NCBI RefSeq assembly: GCF_032193805.1
Contig: NZ_JAVBIK010000001.1
Coordinates: 2,067,001 to 2,131,000 of the forward strand
Direction of reading: 5' to 3'
DNA from: Rhodoferax potami
GTDB lineage: Bacteria; Pseudomonadota; Gammaproteobacteria; Burkholderiales; Burkholderiaceae_C
DNA: 64,000 nt
Positions 1 through 8,895 of the stretch are shown in pieces. Position 1 is the stretch's first letter. The number at the start of each line of letters is the position of its first letter. Both the position numbers and the translations under genes were made by a program. The notes under the pieces were generated by a model that was not told where the DNA came from, did no database searches, and saw nothing but the letters and a program-made list of their open reading frames with translations.

Positions 1-85
1 CCATGGCGGCTACGCTGATGTGCACCACGTAATAACTGGCGGTCTTTTTCAGCGTGGATAAGTTTTGTCGGACAAAGCGGGTCAT
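1..85 (-). CDS. DUF2061 membrane protein, N-terminal part
   Basis: Only the first 28 codons lie in the window and the gene runs off the left edge. The start reads MTRFVRQNLSTLKKTASYYV, followed by VHISVAAM. This matches the beginning of the small DUF2061 membrane proteins (about 60-70 residues), which begin with a basic Lys/Ser stretch and then a transmembrane segment. An AAGGAA Shine-Dalgarno sequence lies upstream of the ATG. The function of the family is unknown. The 184 bp between this start and the kinase stop at 270 hold no gene that I can support. Confidence 0.6.
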   Translation of the reverse strand, partial: MTRFVRQNLSTLKKTASYYVVHISVAAM

Positions 86-269
86 GCGAGTGGTTCCTTG
101 AAAAGCTTCACCGGGAGGGCTGTGGTTGATGGTGTCCATGCTCCGGAGACTGGAGTGAATGGTATCGGAAGCGGATTCCTGCATCCAATCGATATTTACT
201 AACTAATTCATAAAAACTATGATGGGGTCGACACCTCTGTCATTGCGACGATGCGCCGGGAACGCAGTA

Positions 270-1622
270 TCAGCGGGGAACCGTGATGCTGCTCAGCGCT
301 TCGCGCAGGGTGTCCAGTTGAACCGGTTTACTCAAGAAGAAATCCATGCCCGCCGCACTGCAAGCGGCCCGGTCTTCTGCGTAGGCATTGGCAGTCATCG
401 CAATCACAAAAGGTTGAATGTCCAGCGGCATGGTGCGCAACGCCCTGGTCGCGCTCAAGCCATCCAGCTCGGGCATTTGCATGTCCATCAACACCACATC
501 GAAGGGCTGCTCGCTCAACTTCTGCAAAGCGACCAATCCGTTTTCTGCTTCCCCTACGGGTGGACAGCCGAGTTGCCGCAATTGGCTGCGCGCGAGAAGC
601 CGGTTGATCGGTTGATCGTCTACCAACAAAATACGCAGGCCACTCAAGTCTGTAGTGGGCGCCTCAGGGATTGATGCGGGCAGCGCGGGCGGCGTGATCC
701 AAGTGTCGGAGGCTTCCAGTCCCAACGAAGCTGCCGACAAAGTAAAGCTGAACTCCGAACCTTCGTCAGGACGGCTCTCTACCTTCAGATCGGCGCCCAT
801 CTGCGTGATGATGGCTTTGCAAATCACCAAGCCCAGGCCGGTTCCGCCGAATTTTCGGGCAATCGAACTGTCTCCTTGTTTAAAGGGGGAGAACAGCTGT
901 TGCATGACCTCTTCGGTCATGCCGATGCCCGTGTCTTTGACGGAGCAGTGCAGCCCTTCCGGCGTGCACCGCAGGCTGATGGTGATGCTCCCCTGGTGGG
1001 TGAACTTGAGTGCGTTGCCCACCAGATTCATCCACACCTGGCGCAAGCGGCTGGGGTCTCCCGTGGCGGCGTAGGGCACATGGCTATCGATCTCAAGTGA
1101 CAGTGCCACTTGCTTGGCGTTGGCTTGCGGGCGGAACATGTCCAAGGTCTCGGTGACCAAACTCCGGGGATTGAACCCGATGCGCTCCAGCTCCATCTGG
1201 TTGGCCTCAATCTTGGAAAAGTCCAAGATGTCGTTGATCAGGTTCAGCAGCGCATTGCCTGCCAGCAAGATGTTGTCCACAAAATGCGATTGCTCCGCGC
1301 TCAGTGGTGTGCTCTTGAGCAACTCCGTGAGCCCCAGCGCCCCATTCAGCGGCGTGCGAATCTCGTGACTCATCATGGCCAGAAAGCGGCTCTTGGCAAC
1401 ATTGGCCGCTTCTGCTTGCGCCAAGGCGGCTTGTAGGGCCGCCGTCCGTTCGTTTACCCGTTGCTCCAAGGCCTGGTTGACCTCAAACAGCGCCAAGCTT
1501 TTTTCTTCCAGCAGTTGCTCGGCCTGTTTGCGGGCCGATTTCTCGCGCTCCACCCGGTTAAGCAAACGGCGCAGCGTTTCTGCGTGGGCGTCGGAAGCGG
1601 GTGGGTTCACCGGGTCAGACAT
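270..1622 (-). CDS. Hybrid sensor histidine kinase/response regulator partnered with H-NOX
   Basis: A 450-residue cytoplasmic hybrid kinase. A charged coiled coil (residues about 15-75) leads into HisKA with the phospho-accepting His86 in [12 protein letters not shown]. HATPase_c follows with DTGIGM and GGTGLGL boxes, and a C-terminal receiver domain carries the acceptor Asp near 380 ([10 protein letters not shown]) and the SKP lysine. There is no sensor domain or membrane segment, so the input is probably the H-NOX protein encoded just upstream; only 4 bp separate that stop from this ATG. The start is placed at MSDPVNPP because the longer reading frame overlaps the H-NOX end. No DNA-binding or c-di-GMP output regulator is adjacent, so the phosphorelay target is unknown. 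Confidence 0.9.
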   Translation of the reverse strand: MSDPVNPPASDAHAETLRRLLNRVEREKSARKQAEQLLEEKSLALFEVNQALEQRVNERTAALQAALAQAEAANVAKSRFLAMMSHEIRTPLNGALGLTELLKSTPLSAEQSHFVDNILLAGNALLNLINDILDFSKIEANQMELERIGFNPRSLVTETLDMFRPQANAKQVALSLEIDSHVPYAATGDPSRLRQVWMNLVGNALKFTHQGSITISLRCTPEGLHCSVKDTGIGMTEEVMQQLFSPFKQGDSSIARKFGGTGLGLVICKAIITQMGADLKVESRPDEGSEFSFTLSAASLGLEASDTWITPPALPASIPEAPTTDLSGLRILLVDDQPINRLLARSQLRQLGCPPVGEAENGLVALQKLSEQPFDVVLMDMQMPELDGLSATRALRTMPLDIQPFVIAMTANAYAEDRAACSAAGMDFFLSKPVQLDTLREALSSITVPR

Positions 1623-1626
1623 GCGC

Positions 1627-2160
1627 TTAAGATTTGTGACGCAATTCAAACCGGATGGAGCCATCCGGCAAGTTCACCCTCGTCAGCCCGAGAGGGTCGC
1701 CGAAATGCGCAATCGCGCCAGTGATAAGGCCCTCCGCCAAATCGCCGAAGTGCCGCGGAGATGCGTACACCATATCAAGCCCGTCGTCCCGGCGCACACA
1801 GTCAAAGCTGGGGAGCTGCGCATCGGGGTAGAGCTTGCGCACTTCGGTGTGGATGACGGATTCGATGCCAAACAAAAAATCCACGGCCGACGGAATGCCA
1901 TCGAAAAAGCGGGGGTACAGCGCATGAAACCGGCCGAACAGGTGGGTACCGAACCCATGGATCAGCGCTGGCACCGGCAAGCCCGAGCGGGCGGACAAAG
2001 CCGTCACCATGCCGACGAGTTCCTGGTGGTCATAGGTGCCCACCGAGGTGTAAGCCCCTCCACTGGGCGGTGCGCTGTCGTCAATGATGTCGTCCACCAT
2101 GTCCGCGGAAAAGGTGCTTTCCACCATTTCCAGAAATTCGGTAAAGACCATGCCTTTCAT
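1627..2160 (-). CDS. H-NOX heme nitric oxide/oxygen-binding sensor
   Basis: A 177-residue stand-alone H-NOX (HNOB) domain, the usual length for the family. His104 (in [12 protein letters not shown]) is in the place of the heme-ligating proximal histidine. Tyr132-x-Ser134-x-Arg136 (YASPR) is the invariant YxSxR motif that holds the heme propionates. Family members bind NO, and some bind O2, and modulate a partner kinase or c-di-GMP enzyme. This gene is the first of a two-gene operon with the hybrid kinase at 270-1622. Whether it binds O2 depends on a distal-pocket tyrosine that I cannot assign by eye. Confidence 0.93.
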   Translation of the reverse strand: MKGMVFTEFLEMVESTFSADMVDDIIDDSAPPSGGAYTSVGTYDHQELVGMVTALSARSGLPVPALIHGFGTHLFGRFHALYPRFFDGIPSAVDFLFGIESVIHTEVRKLYPDAQLPSFDCVRRDDGLDMVYASPRHFGDLAEGLITGAIAHFGDPLGLTRVNLPDGSIRFELRHKS

Positions 2161-2287
2161 GCGCTATCTCCTTGAAGGTACTGGGGTTATACCTGAGCAG
2201 GGGGGCGCTGTCTCGCCCATTTTGCCGACCGGGGCGAACGCCCGGTGCCATACGGAGGTGAGCGCGCGGGGGTATGCTCGCGCCCCT

Positions 2288-3481
2288 ATGAAAACTTCCT
2301 TCTTCGGCACCGCCCTGGTGCTCGGCTTGCTGTCAGCCATCGGCCCTTTCGCCATCGACATGTACCTTCCCGCCCTTCCCTCCATCGGCCAAAGCCTCGG
2401 TGCCTCCATGGGAGCCGTGCAGGCCAGCTTGATGGCTTTCTTCATCTCGCTGGGTGTGGGCCAGATTATTTATGGTCCGGTCTCTGACATGCTGGGTCGC
2501 AAGAAGCCGCTCTACTTCGGTCTGGTGCTGTTTGCCTTGGGCAGCGTGGGCTGCGCACTGGCACCGGACATTGAAACCCTGGTGGTGTTGCGCTTCATCC
2601 AGGGGCTGGGCGCCTGCGCGGGTATGGTGATCCCGCGCGCTGTGGTGCGCGACTTGCACACAGGTCACGACGCCGCGCGGCTGATGTCGCTGCTGATGTT
2701 AGTGTTCAGCGTGTCCCCCATCCTGGCCCCTTTGGCTGGCAGTGTCTTGATCGAGGCATCCGGCTGGCGCGCGGTGTTTTGGGCGGTGACAGTGGCCGCT
2801 ATCTTGGGCTTGGTGTTGTTGGCCACCAGCCTGCCGGAAACCCGGCCCGCGAAGGACCGTGTCAATAGCAGCGTCGGCAGTGCAGTGGCCGCCTATGGTG
2901 TGTTGCTGCGCGACCGGCATTTTCTGGGGCTGGTGTTCATCGGTGCTTTTGGCATCTCCAGCTTTTTTGCCTACCTTGCTAATTCGTCGTTCGTGCTGAT
3001 CGACCACTACGGTCTCACGCCCCGGCAGTACAGCATCGCGTTCGCGGCCAACGCGGCGTCCTTCATCGGCATTTCGCAGTTCACCGGCAAACTGAGCGCG
3101 CGCTTCGGGTTGGTCAAACTGGTGAAGTTCGCGGTGGTGGGCTACGCGCTCATGATGAGCCTGCTGCTGGCGGTGAACCTCAGCGGCATCGAGCGGCTCG
3201 ATGTCATGCTGGGCATGCTGTTTGTGGGCTATGGCTTTTTGGGCCTCGTGGTGCCCACGACGGCCGTGTTGGCTTTGGATGAGCACGGCGAAATTGCCGG
3301 CACCGCCTCTGCCTTGATGGGCACCTTGCAGTTTGTGACCGGTGCCGTGGTCATGGGCATTACCGGCGCGCTGGCCGATGGCACCGCCCGGCCGATGGTG
3401 GCTGGCATTGCCGGATCCGCTATCGTGGCGTTGTTGTTGACCCGTATCACGCTGCGCAAAACTGCCGCAGCGGCGGACTAA
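2288..3481 (+). CDS. Bcr/CflA family multidrug efflux MFS transporter
   Basis: A 397-residue protein with about 12 hydrophobic segments. The N-terminus (PFAIDMYLPALPSIGQSL) is the signature of Bcr/CflA drug:H+ antiporters, and the loop GPVSDMLGRKKPLYFG is the MFS motif A between helices 2 and 3. The ATG before KTSFFGTALVLG was chosen because the upstream in-frame extension is hydrophilic, low-complexity and lies in the divergent promoter region shared with the H-NOX operon. It exports drugs such as bicyclomycin, chloramphenicol or sulfonamides in relatives; the substrate here is unknown. Confidence 0.9.
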   Translation: MKTSFFGTALVLGLLSAIGPFAIDMYLPALPSIGQSLGASMGAVQASLMAFFISLGVGQIIYGPVSDMLGRKKPLYFGLVLFALGSVGCALAPDIETLVVLRFIQGLGACAGMVIPRAVVRDLHTGHDAARLMSLLMLVFSVSPILAPLAGSVLIEASGWRAVFWAVTVAAILGLVLLATSLPETRPAKDRVNSSVGSAVAAYGVLLRDRHFLGLVFIGAFGISSFFAYLANSSFVLIDHYGLTPRQYSIAFAANAASFIGISQFTGKLSARFGLVKLVKFAVVGYALMMSLLLAVNLSGIERLDVMLGMLFVGYGFLGLVVPTTAVLALDEHGEIAGTASALMGTLQFVTGAVVMGITGALADGTARPMVAGIAGSAIVALLLTRITLRKTAAAAD

Positions 3482-3522
3482 CCCCTCCATCTTCAGATAC
3501 CCGTTTTCGCAGGAGTGACCCC

Positions 3523-4206
3523 ATGACCGATATCGTTGTGCAACAGCCCGCGGGCGCAGCCAAACAACTTTTTTTACTGCACCATGGCGTGGGTGCCACG
3601 CCCCAAGGTTTGTTGCCTTTGGGGCGGCGTTTGGCGGCCGAATTTCCGGAGGCTTTGGTGGTGAGTGTGCAGGGGCCAGAAGCCTCTGACTTGGGTCAGG
3701 GCTACCAATGGTTTTCGGTCATCGGCATCACCGAAGAAACCCGCCCCGAGCGCGTGGCCGCCGCCATGCCCGCGTTTGTGAAAGCCGTGCAAGACTGGCA
3801 AGCCCGCGCTGGCGTCAGCCCTGAGGCCACGGCGTTGGTGGGCTTTTCCCAGGGCGCCATCATGTGCCTAGAGTCCACCCAGCAAAACGAGTTTTTGGCC
3901 GGCCGCGTGGTCGGCTTGTCAGGCCGCTTTGCCCAGCTGCCACTGGCGCCCCACGCCCACACCACCCTGCACATGGTGCACGGCAAGGCGGACACGGTGA
4001 TGCACTATGGCTACACCGTGACGGCTGCGGAACACTTGGTAAGCCTAGGTGCGGATGTGACGGCGGATGTCATTCCCTTCCTCGCCCACGAGGTGAACGA
4101 TGCGGTGGTGGATACCGTGATCGAGCGCCTGTTCGGCCACCTGCCCAAGCGCCATTGGGCGGCTGCCCAGCAGGCCGCCGAACAGGACGACTCCGCCGAA
4201 GACTGA
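3523..4206 (+). CDS. YpfH-like alpha/beta-hydrolase esterase
   Basis: A 227-residue cytoplasmic esterase of the phospholipase/carboxylesterase (LysoPL/YpfH) family. The nucleophile is Ser109 in GFSQGAIM. An Asp in HGKADTVM and a His in FLAHEVND complete the catalytic triad. The early LLHHGVGATPQG segment gives the oxyanion-hole region. It lies 41 bp downstream of the transporter and may be co-transcribed. It ends convergently with pepP, 18 bp away. Confidence 0.85.
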   Translation: MTDIVVQQPAGAAKQLFLLHHGVGATPQGLLPLGRRLAAEFPEALVVSVQGPEASDLGQGYQWFSVIGITEETRPERVAAAMPAFVKAVQDWQARAGVSPEATALVGFSQGAIMCLESTQQNEFLAGRVVGLSGRFAQLPLAPHAHTTLHMVHGKADTVMHYGYTVTAAEHLVSLGADVTADVIPFLAHEVNDAVVDTVIERLFGHLPKRHWAAAQQAAEQDDSAED

Positions 4207-4224
4207 TCAGCCCCGTATCCGCGC

Positions 4225-5628
4225 TTAACGCATCAAGGCTTCGATGGCATCCGCGTCCACCGGCACGCCGCGGCTGATGAGCTCGCAGCCGGTGTCGGTG
4301 ACGATGGCATCGTCTTCAATGCGGATGCCGATGTGGTGGAACTGCTCCGGCACCCCCGGTGCCGGACGCACATAAATACCGGGCTCGATGGTCAGCACCA
4401 TGCCGCTGCGCAGAAGGCGTGCGGGCCGGTTCACGATCTCGTTGCCGGTGAGTGCGTCTTTGCGCACATGCTTGGTGCCCAGCTCGGAAGGCTCGGTGTA
4501 CGAGCCGCAGTCATGCACATCCATGCCCAGCCAGTGACCGGTGCGGTGCATGTAGAACTGGAAGTAGGCGCGCTTCTCGATCACATCGTCCAGGCTACCC
4601 ACGGTGTTCTTGTTCAAGAGCCCCAGGTCCAGCATGCCTTGCGCCAGCACGCGCACGGTGGCGTCATGCGGGTCGGTAAAGCGCGCACCGGCCTTGGTGG
4701 CCTCTACAGCGGCCACTTGCGAGGCCAGCACCAGGTCATACAGCGCGCGTTGCGGGCCGGTGAAGGTGCCGTTGGCGGGGAAGGTGCGTGTGATGTCGCT
4801 GGCGTAGCCGTCCAGTTCGCAACCTGCGTCAATCAGTACCAGCTCACCATGGCGCACCGGGGCGGCGTCAGCACGGTAGTGCAGCACACAGGCGTTGGCA
4901 CCGGCCGCCACGATGGAGCTGTAAGCCGGGTACTGCGAGCCCTGCAGGCGGAACTCATGCAGCAGCTCAGCGTCCAGGTGGTATTCGCGCACGTCTTTGC
5001 CTTCGCGCAGCATGCGGGCCGACAGATGCATGGCGCGGATGTGGGCTTGCGCGCTGATCTGCGCAGCGCGGCGCATCACGTCCTGCTCGTAGGCGTCTTT
5101 GATCAGGCGCATCTCGTCCAGCGGGCCGCAGAGGTCGCGCACCTGCTCGGGCACCAGGGTGCCGAAGCGCACGCGGGCGCGCAGGCTGCTGAGCCAGCCG
5201 TCGATGCGGGTCTCCAGACCTTTGTGGGTGGCAAAGGGGTACCAGACGGCATCGGCGCCATCCAGCAGTGCGGGCAGGCGCTGGTCCAGCTCGTCTACCG
5301 AATAGGCGGCGTCCACGCCAAGGGCGCCCGGCGCTGCATCTGGCCCGAGGCGAAAGCCGTCCCAGATTTCGCGCTCGAGGTCTTTGGGTTGGCAAAACAG
5401 GGTGGTGGTGCCATCACCCTGGATGACGAGCCAAGCCCGCGGCTCGGCAAAGCCGCTCAGGTAATGGAAGTAGCTGTCATGGCGGAACAAAAAGTCCGCA
5501 TCCCGGTTGCGCTGCTGCTCCGGGGCCGTGGGCAGCACCGCCACGCCATGCGGGCCGATGTGGGCTGCCACGCGCGCGCGGCGGCCTGCGTAGTCTGCGG
5601 TGAGTGCGGAGGTGGAGGGCTGGGTCAT
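4225..5628 (-). CDS. pepP: Xaa-Pro aminopeptidase (M24B)
   Basis: A 467-residue metallopeptidase that removes an N-terminal residue preceding proline. An AMP_N domain (about 1-150) precedes a pita-bread catalytic domain with the dimetal ligands in order: Asp in LIDAGCELDGYASD (two Asp), His in MDVHDCGSY, Glu in TIEPGIYV and Glu in IRIEDD. The length matches E. coli PepP-type enzymes. The start was set at MTQPSTSALTAD; its ATG overlaps the TGA of the upstream nucleotidyltransferase (ATGA), which indicates translational coupling. Confidence 0.93.
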   Translation of the reverse strand: MTQPSTSALTADYAGRRARVAAHIGPHGVAVLPTAPEQQRNRDADFLFRHDSYFHYLSGFAEPRAWLVIQGDGTTTLFCQPKDLEREIWDGFRLGPDAAPGALGVDAAYSVDELDQRLPALLDGADAVWYPFATHKGLETRIDGWLSSLRARVRFGTLVPEQVRDLCGPLDEMRLIKDAYEQDVMRRAAQISAQAHIRAMHLSARMLREGKDVREYHLDAELLHEFRLQGSQYPAYSSIVAAGANACVLHYRADAAPVRHGELVLIDAGCELDGYASDITRTFPANGTFTGPQRALYDLVLASQVAAVEATKAGARFTDPHDATVRVLAQGMLDLGLLNKNTVGSLDDVIEKRAYFQFYMHRTGHWLGMDVHDCGSYTEPSELGTKHVRKDALTGNEIVNRPARLLRSGMVLTIEPGIYVRPAPGVPEQFHHIGIRIEDDAIVTDTGCELISRGVPVDADAIEALMR

Positions 5629-6485
5629 GGTGTCTGTGCGTTGAGTTCTGCCAGGCGCTCGGGGGTGCCGACGTCGGTCCAGCGGCCAGTGTAAATCTCG
5701 GCGCTGACCCGTGCACCCTGCATGGCTTTGCGCAGGAGTGGGGCCAGTGGCGCTTTGATGCCGTGCGGGTTGCCGGCGGGAATGTCGCACCAGGGCTGGG
5801 CAAACAGGTCGCGGTGAAACAGGGCAAAGGTGCTGTAGGTGTAGCGGGGCGCGGTGCTGCCCGGGGTGGGGTCTACACAGCGGCCTATGCCGTCGGCTCC
5901 CACATCTTCCAGCCCGAAGTCCCCCTTCGTGTTGTGCGCCGGGTTGGGCACCAGCCACAGGTGGGCCAGCATGCCGCTGCGCGCAAAGCGCTCCAAGGCT
6001 GATGGGGTGAACACCATGTCAGGCGCAAACACGTCGCCGGCCATGGACCAGAACACCGCGCCCAGTTGCGGCATGGCACGGGCAATGCCGCCAGCCGTCT
6101 CCAGCGCGCCGCCAAAATCGCGGCCTTCATGGGAGTAGTGCAGGCGGATGCCGACAGTGGATTGCTCTGAATTTGATAGCTGCTCGCGCATATTCCATGA
6201 GGGCTGGATGCTTAAAACATCATGAAATGTGGCCTCAATCTGTTCACCCAGCCAGGCGGTGTTCACCACCGCGGACGCAAAGCCTCCCCCGGCCAGGGCC
6301 TCCAGGTGGTACTGCATAAGCGGCTTGCCGTGCACTTGCAGCAGGGGTTTGGGCGTGGTGTCGGTGAGCGGGCGCATGCGCTCGCCGCGCCCGGCGGCCA
6401 GCACGATGGCGGGGCTGGAAATTGCCGGCTTGACCGGCTGAAAAGGGAGTGCGTCAGGCATGGGCAGCGAGCATAGCCCAAGCAT
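5625..6485 (-). CDS. MurU-like sugar-1-phosphate nucleotidyltransferase with repeat-derived insertion
   Basis: An NTP_transferase of 278-286 residues. VLAAGRGERMRPLTDTTPKP is the nucleotide-binding signature, and the later SHEG...GALETAGGI segment matches MurNAc-1-P uridylyltransferase (MurU) and related enzymes. Two starts are possible (MLGLCSLP at 6485 or MPDALPFQ at 6461); neither has a clear Shine-Dalgarno sequence. The segment from DVLSIQPSW to SNSEQ (positions 6219-6164) is encoded by a copy of the dispersed 56-bp repeat and appears as extra sequence compared with what I know of the family. The partner kinase AmgK is not adjacent, so the MurU role (cell-wall recycling) is inference. Confidence 0.82.
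   Translation of the reverse strand: MLGLCSLPMPDALPFQPVKPAISSPAIVLAAGRGERMRPLTDTTPKPLLQVHGKPLMQYHLEALAGGGFASAVVNTAWLGEQIEATFHDVLSIQPSWNMREQLSNSEQSTVGIRLHYSHEGRDFGGALETAGGIARAMPQLGAVFWSMAGDVFAPDMVFTPSALERFARSGMLAHLWLVPNPAHNTKGDFGLEDVGADGIGRCVDPTPGSTAPRYTYSTFALFHRDLFAQPWCDIPAGNPHGIKAPLAPLLRKAMQGARVSAEIYTGRWTDVGTPERLAELNAQTP
6164..6219 (-). repeat. 56-bp dispersed repeat, copy a (inside a CDS)
   Basis: Read on the minus strand, this 56-bp block aligns without gaps to six other copies in the window. It shares AGCCC at element positions 15-19, GCGC at 31-34, and the CAGCTATCAAA region followed by a terminal AGC. It is translated in frame within the nucleotidyltransferase gene. Confidence 0.75.
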
Positions 6486-6496
6486 GGGGGCGGGCG

Positions 6497-7756
6497 TCAG
6501 GTTTGCTGGCTGGGCGTCCGTGTGAGGTGCAACGCTTGCTCCAGCGGCATGGGCTTGCCCAAGGCATAGCCTTGCGCCAGGCCAACGCCGAGTTGGCGCA
6601 GGGTGTCTATTTCCGCGTCGGTTTCCACGCCTTCGGCAACTAAGCGCCCATGGGTGGATTCGGCAAAGCGCACCAAAGCGGCGGCAAGGGCTTGGCGGCT
6701 GAGGTCGCGGTCGATGCCCCGCGTCATGCTTACGTCGAGCTTGATGATGTCGGGTGCCAGGTGCAGGATGTGCTTGAAGCTGGCGTAACCGGCCCCTGCA
6801 TCGTCTACCGCCACCCGCAGGCCCGCGTCCCGCAACGAGCGGGTGATGTGGGCAATGCGGGAGTACATCGTGGCATCCACCACTTCATGTTCCGTGATCT
6901 CCAGCACCAGCCGGTCCAGCGGAAGGCCTGCCAGCAATTGCGAGAGTTCGGGGCTCACCACCGTGCGTGGGGACGCGTTGATAGCGAGGTAGATGCCTTC
7001 GGGCAGATGATGGAGTGCCTGCACGGCGCACTCGATGGCGTGAATCTCCATCACAGTGCCCAGGTCGGCTTGGGTGGCCTCCATGAACCACTGTTCTGGC
7101 GATTGCGCAGGTCCGCACTGGAAGCGGGTCAGCGCTTCAAAGCCCACCAATCGCTGCTGCGTCAGGTCCCAGATGGGTTGGTAGACGCTGCGCATATGGT
7201 CCGGCTCCATGGCCAGTGCGATACGGCTTTCGATGTCGGTTTGCGCACGTTGCTCTAGCAGGCGGGCCTCGATGTGGCCTGCCAACATGTCGGACACCAC
7301 TTGCAGCATGGCGATGTCACGCCCGTTCAGGCTGTGGTCCGCCCGCGCACTGAAGCAACACAAAGTCCCGAAGACCCGGCCATTGCTGAGCCGGATGGGC
7401 GCGCTCAGGTGTGCACCCACGGGCAACGCCCGGGTCACTGGCAGGGTCAGTGCTTCCGGATGGAGGCAAGCGTCTGTAAGCAGGCCGGGCAGGCGCCCGT
7501 CGACCACGCGTTGGCAGAAGCTGTCTTCCAGCGCGTCAGACTGACCCACGCAAATGACCGCATCCCGGTTGTCCGCATCGACATAGCGAAAGTAACGGCG
7601 GTCGTTGACAAACTCGGAGATGAAGCCCACCTCCATATTCAGGTGGGTGCGGATGGCGTGCAGGCTCCGCGACAGCGTTTCCGTGAAATCCTCGTGTGGC
7701 GAGGCAGATTGCTTGCGCGCCAGCCGCAGCAAAGCGCTTTCCAGTGTGCTGGTCAT
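6497..7756 (-). CDS. GAF-EAL cyclic-di-GMP phosphodiesterase
   Basis: A 419-residue protein. A GAF sensor domain (about residues 10-160) is followed by an EAL domain that hydrolyses c-di-GMP. The EAL catalytic set appears complete: GFEALTRF, an Asn in INASPRTV, LEITEHE, DDAGAGYASF, the Lys in IIKLD and AEGVETDAE. The ATG before TSTLESALLRLA is used; GGGGGTT lies upstream, and longer alternatives have no good ribosome site. It is cytoplasmic with no membrane segments. The gene lies 11 bp upstream of the nucleotidyltransferase and may share a transcript with it. Confidence 0.9.
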   Translation of the reverse strand: MTSTLESALLRLARKQSASPHEDFTETLSRSLHAIRTHLNMEVGFISEFVNDRRYFRYVDADNRDAVICVGQSDALEDSFCQRVVDGRLPGLLTDACLHPEALTLPVTRALPVGAHLSAPIRLSNGRVFGTLCCFSARADHSLNGRDIAMLQVVSDMLAGHIEARLLEQRAQTDIESRIALAMEPDHMRSVYQPIWDLTQQRLVGFEALTRFQCGPAQSPEQWFMEATQADLGTVMEIHAIECAVQALHHLPEGIYLAINASPRTVVSPELSQLLAGLPLDRLVLEITEHEVVDATMYSRIAHITRSLRDAGLRVAVDDAGAGYASFKHILHLAPDIIKLDVSMTRGIDRDLSRQALAAALVRFAESTHGRLVAEGVETDAEIDTLRQLGVGLAQGYALGKPMPLEQALHLTRTPSQQT

Positions 7757-7993
7757 GGTGTCAACCCCCATAGAAAACCGGTTCTGTGACCGCTTTGCGA
7801 ATGGTGCCACGCCAGTCGGATGGTGTCCATGTGGAGCCGTCGGGCGATCGGTCTTTCTTGACGCAAGTTAAGCGACTGTCTTGGCGTAGTTTTTGCCTGC
7901 ATGGCGTGTGCGCAGGGGTGTTCAGGGTCGTGTCATGCAGCCCCGCTAGACTGCCTGCACGCCTGTGGTCCGCTTTGAGCAAAGGAAATCGTT

Positions 7994-8788
7994 ATGCAGC
8001 ACGTTGTTTTCAACCAGAAAGGTGGCGTCGGCAAGTCCACCATCACCTGCAACCTGGCGGCCATCAGCGCCTCGCAGGGGCTGCGAACCCTGGTGATTGA
8101 CTTGGACTCGCAGGGCAACTCCAGCCGCTATTTGCTGGGGGCCGATATGACGGACGAGCTGCCGAATGTGGCGGAGTTTTTTGAGCAGAGCCTCAAATTC
8201 ACTGTGCGCGACAAGCCCGCCAGTGACTACATCAGCGAGACTCAGTGGCCCAACCTGGATGTGCTGCCCTCGAGCCCGCTGCTTGACGAGCTGCACAGCA
8301 AGCTGGAGAGCCGCCACAAGATCTACAAGTTGCGCGATGCGCTGGAGCTCTTGGCCGCCGACTACGACCAGATTTACATCGACACCCCGCCGGCACTCAA
8401 CTTCTACACCCGTAGCGCGCTGATTGCAGCGCAGGGATGCCTGATCCCGTTTGACTGCGATGACTTTTCCCGCCGTGCGCTTTACACCCTCCTGGAAAAC
8501 GTGCAGGAAATCAAGGCCGACCACAACAAGACCCTGGAGGTGGAAGGTATTGTGGTCAACCAGTTCCAGCCGCGCGCCAACCTGCCGCAGCGCATGGTGC
8601 AGGAGCTGATCGATGAAGGCCTGCCGGTCTTGCAGCCCTACCTCGGTGCTTCGGTGAAGATCCGCGAGTCGCACGAGCAATCCAAACCCATGATCTACCT
8701 GGAACCCGGCCACAAGCTGACCCAGGAGTTTGTAGCGCTGCATGACGCTCTGCTGCCCAAGAAGAAAAACAGTAAAAAAAGCCGCTAG
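7994..8788 (+). CDS. Orphan ParA-family ATPase
   Basis: A 264-residue P-loop ATPase with the deviant Walker A KGGVGKST at the N-terminus, the DLDSQGNSS switch I region and YIDTPPAL Walker B. The C-terminus is Lys-rich (KKKNSKKSR). AAAGGAAATCGTT precedes the ATG, a good ribosome site. No parB or parS site was seen nearby, so chromosome partition is not implied; ParA homologues without ParB often position other cargo such as flagella, chemoreceptors or protein clusters. The 237 bp upstream, shared with the divergent EAL gene, hold no other gene. Confidence 0.88.
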   Translation: MQHVVFNQKGGVGKSTITCNLAAISASQGLRTLVIDLDSQGNSSRYLLGADMTDELPNVAEFFEQSLKFTVRDKPASDYISETQWPNLDVLPSSPLLDELHSKLESRHKIYKLRDALELLAADYDQIYIDTPPALNFYTRSALIAAQGCLIPFDCDDFSRRALYTLLENVQEIKADHNKTLEVEGIVVNQFQPRANLPQRMVQELIDEGLPVLQPYLGASVKIRESHEQSKPMIYLEPGHKLTQEFVALHDALLPKKKNSKKSR

Positions 8789-8895
8789 CCGGCACAAATA
8801 GTTCCGGATTAGCTCCTTATTTCATAGCGTTTACAAAGCGGGTCACCAGCCGGCGCCCGGGCTGCCCATAATGCGCGGTCCAATTGTGAATCGCC

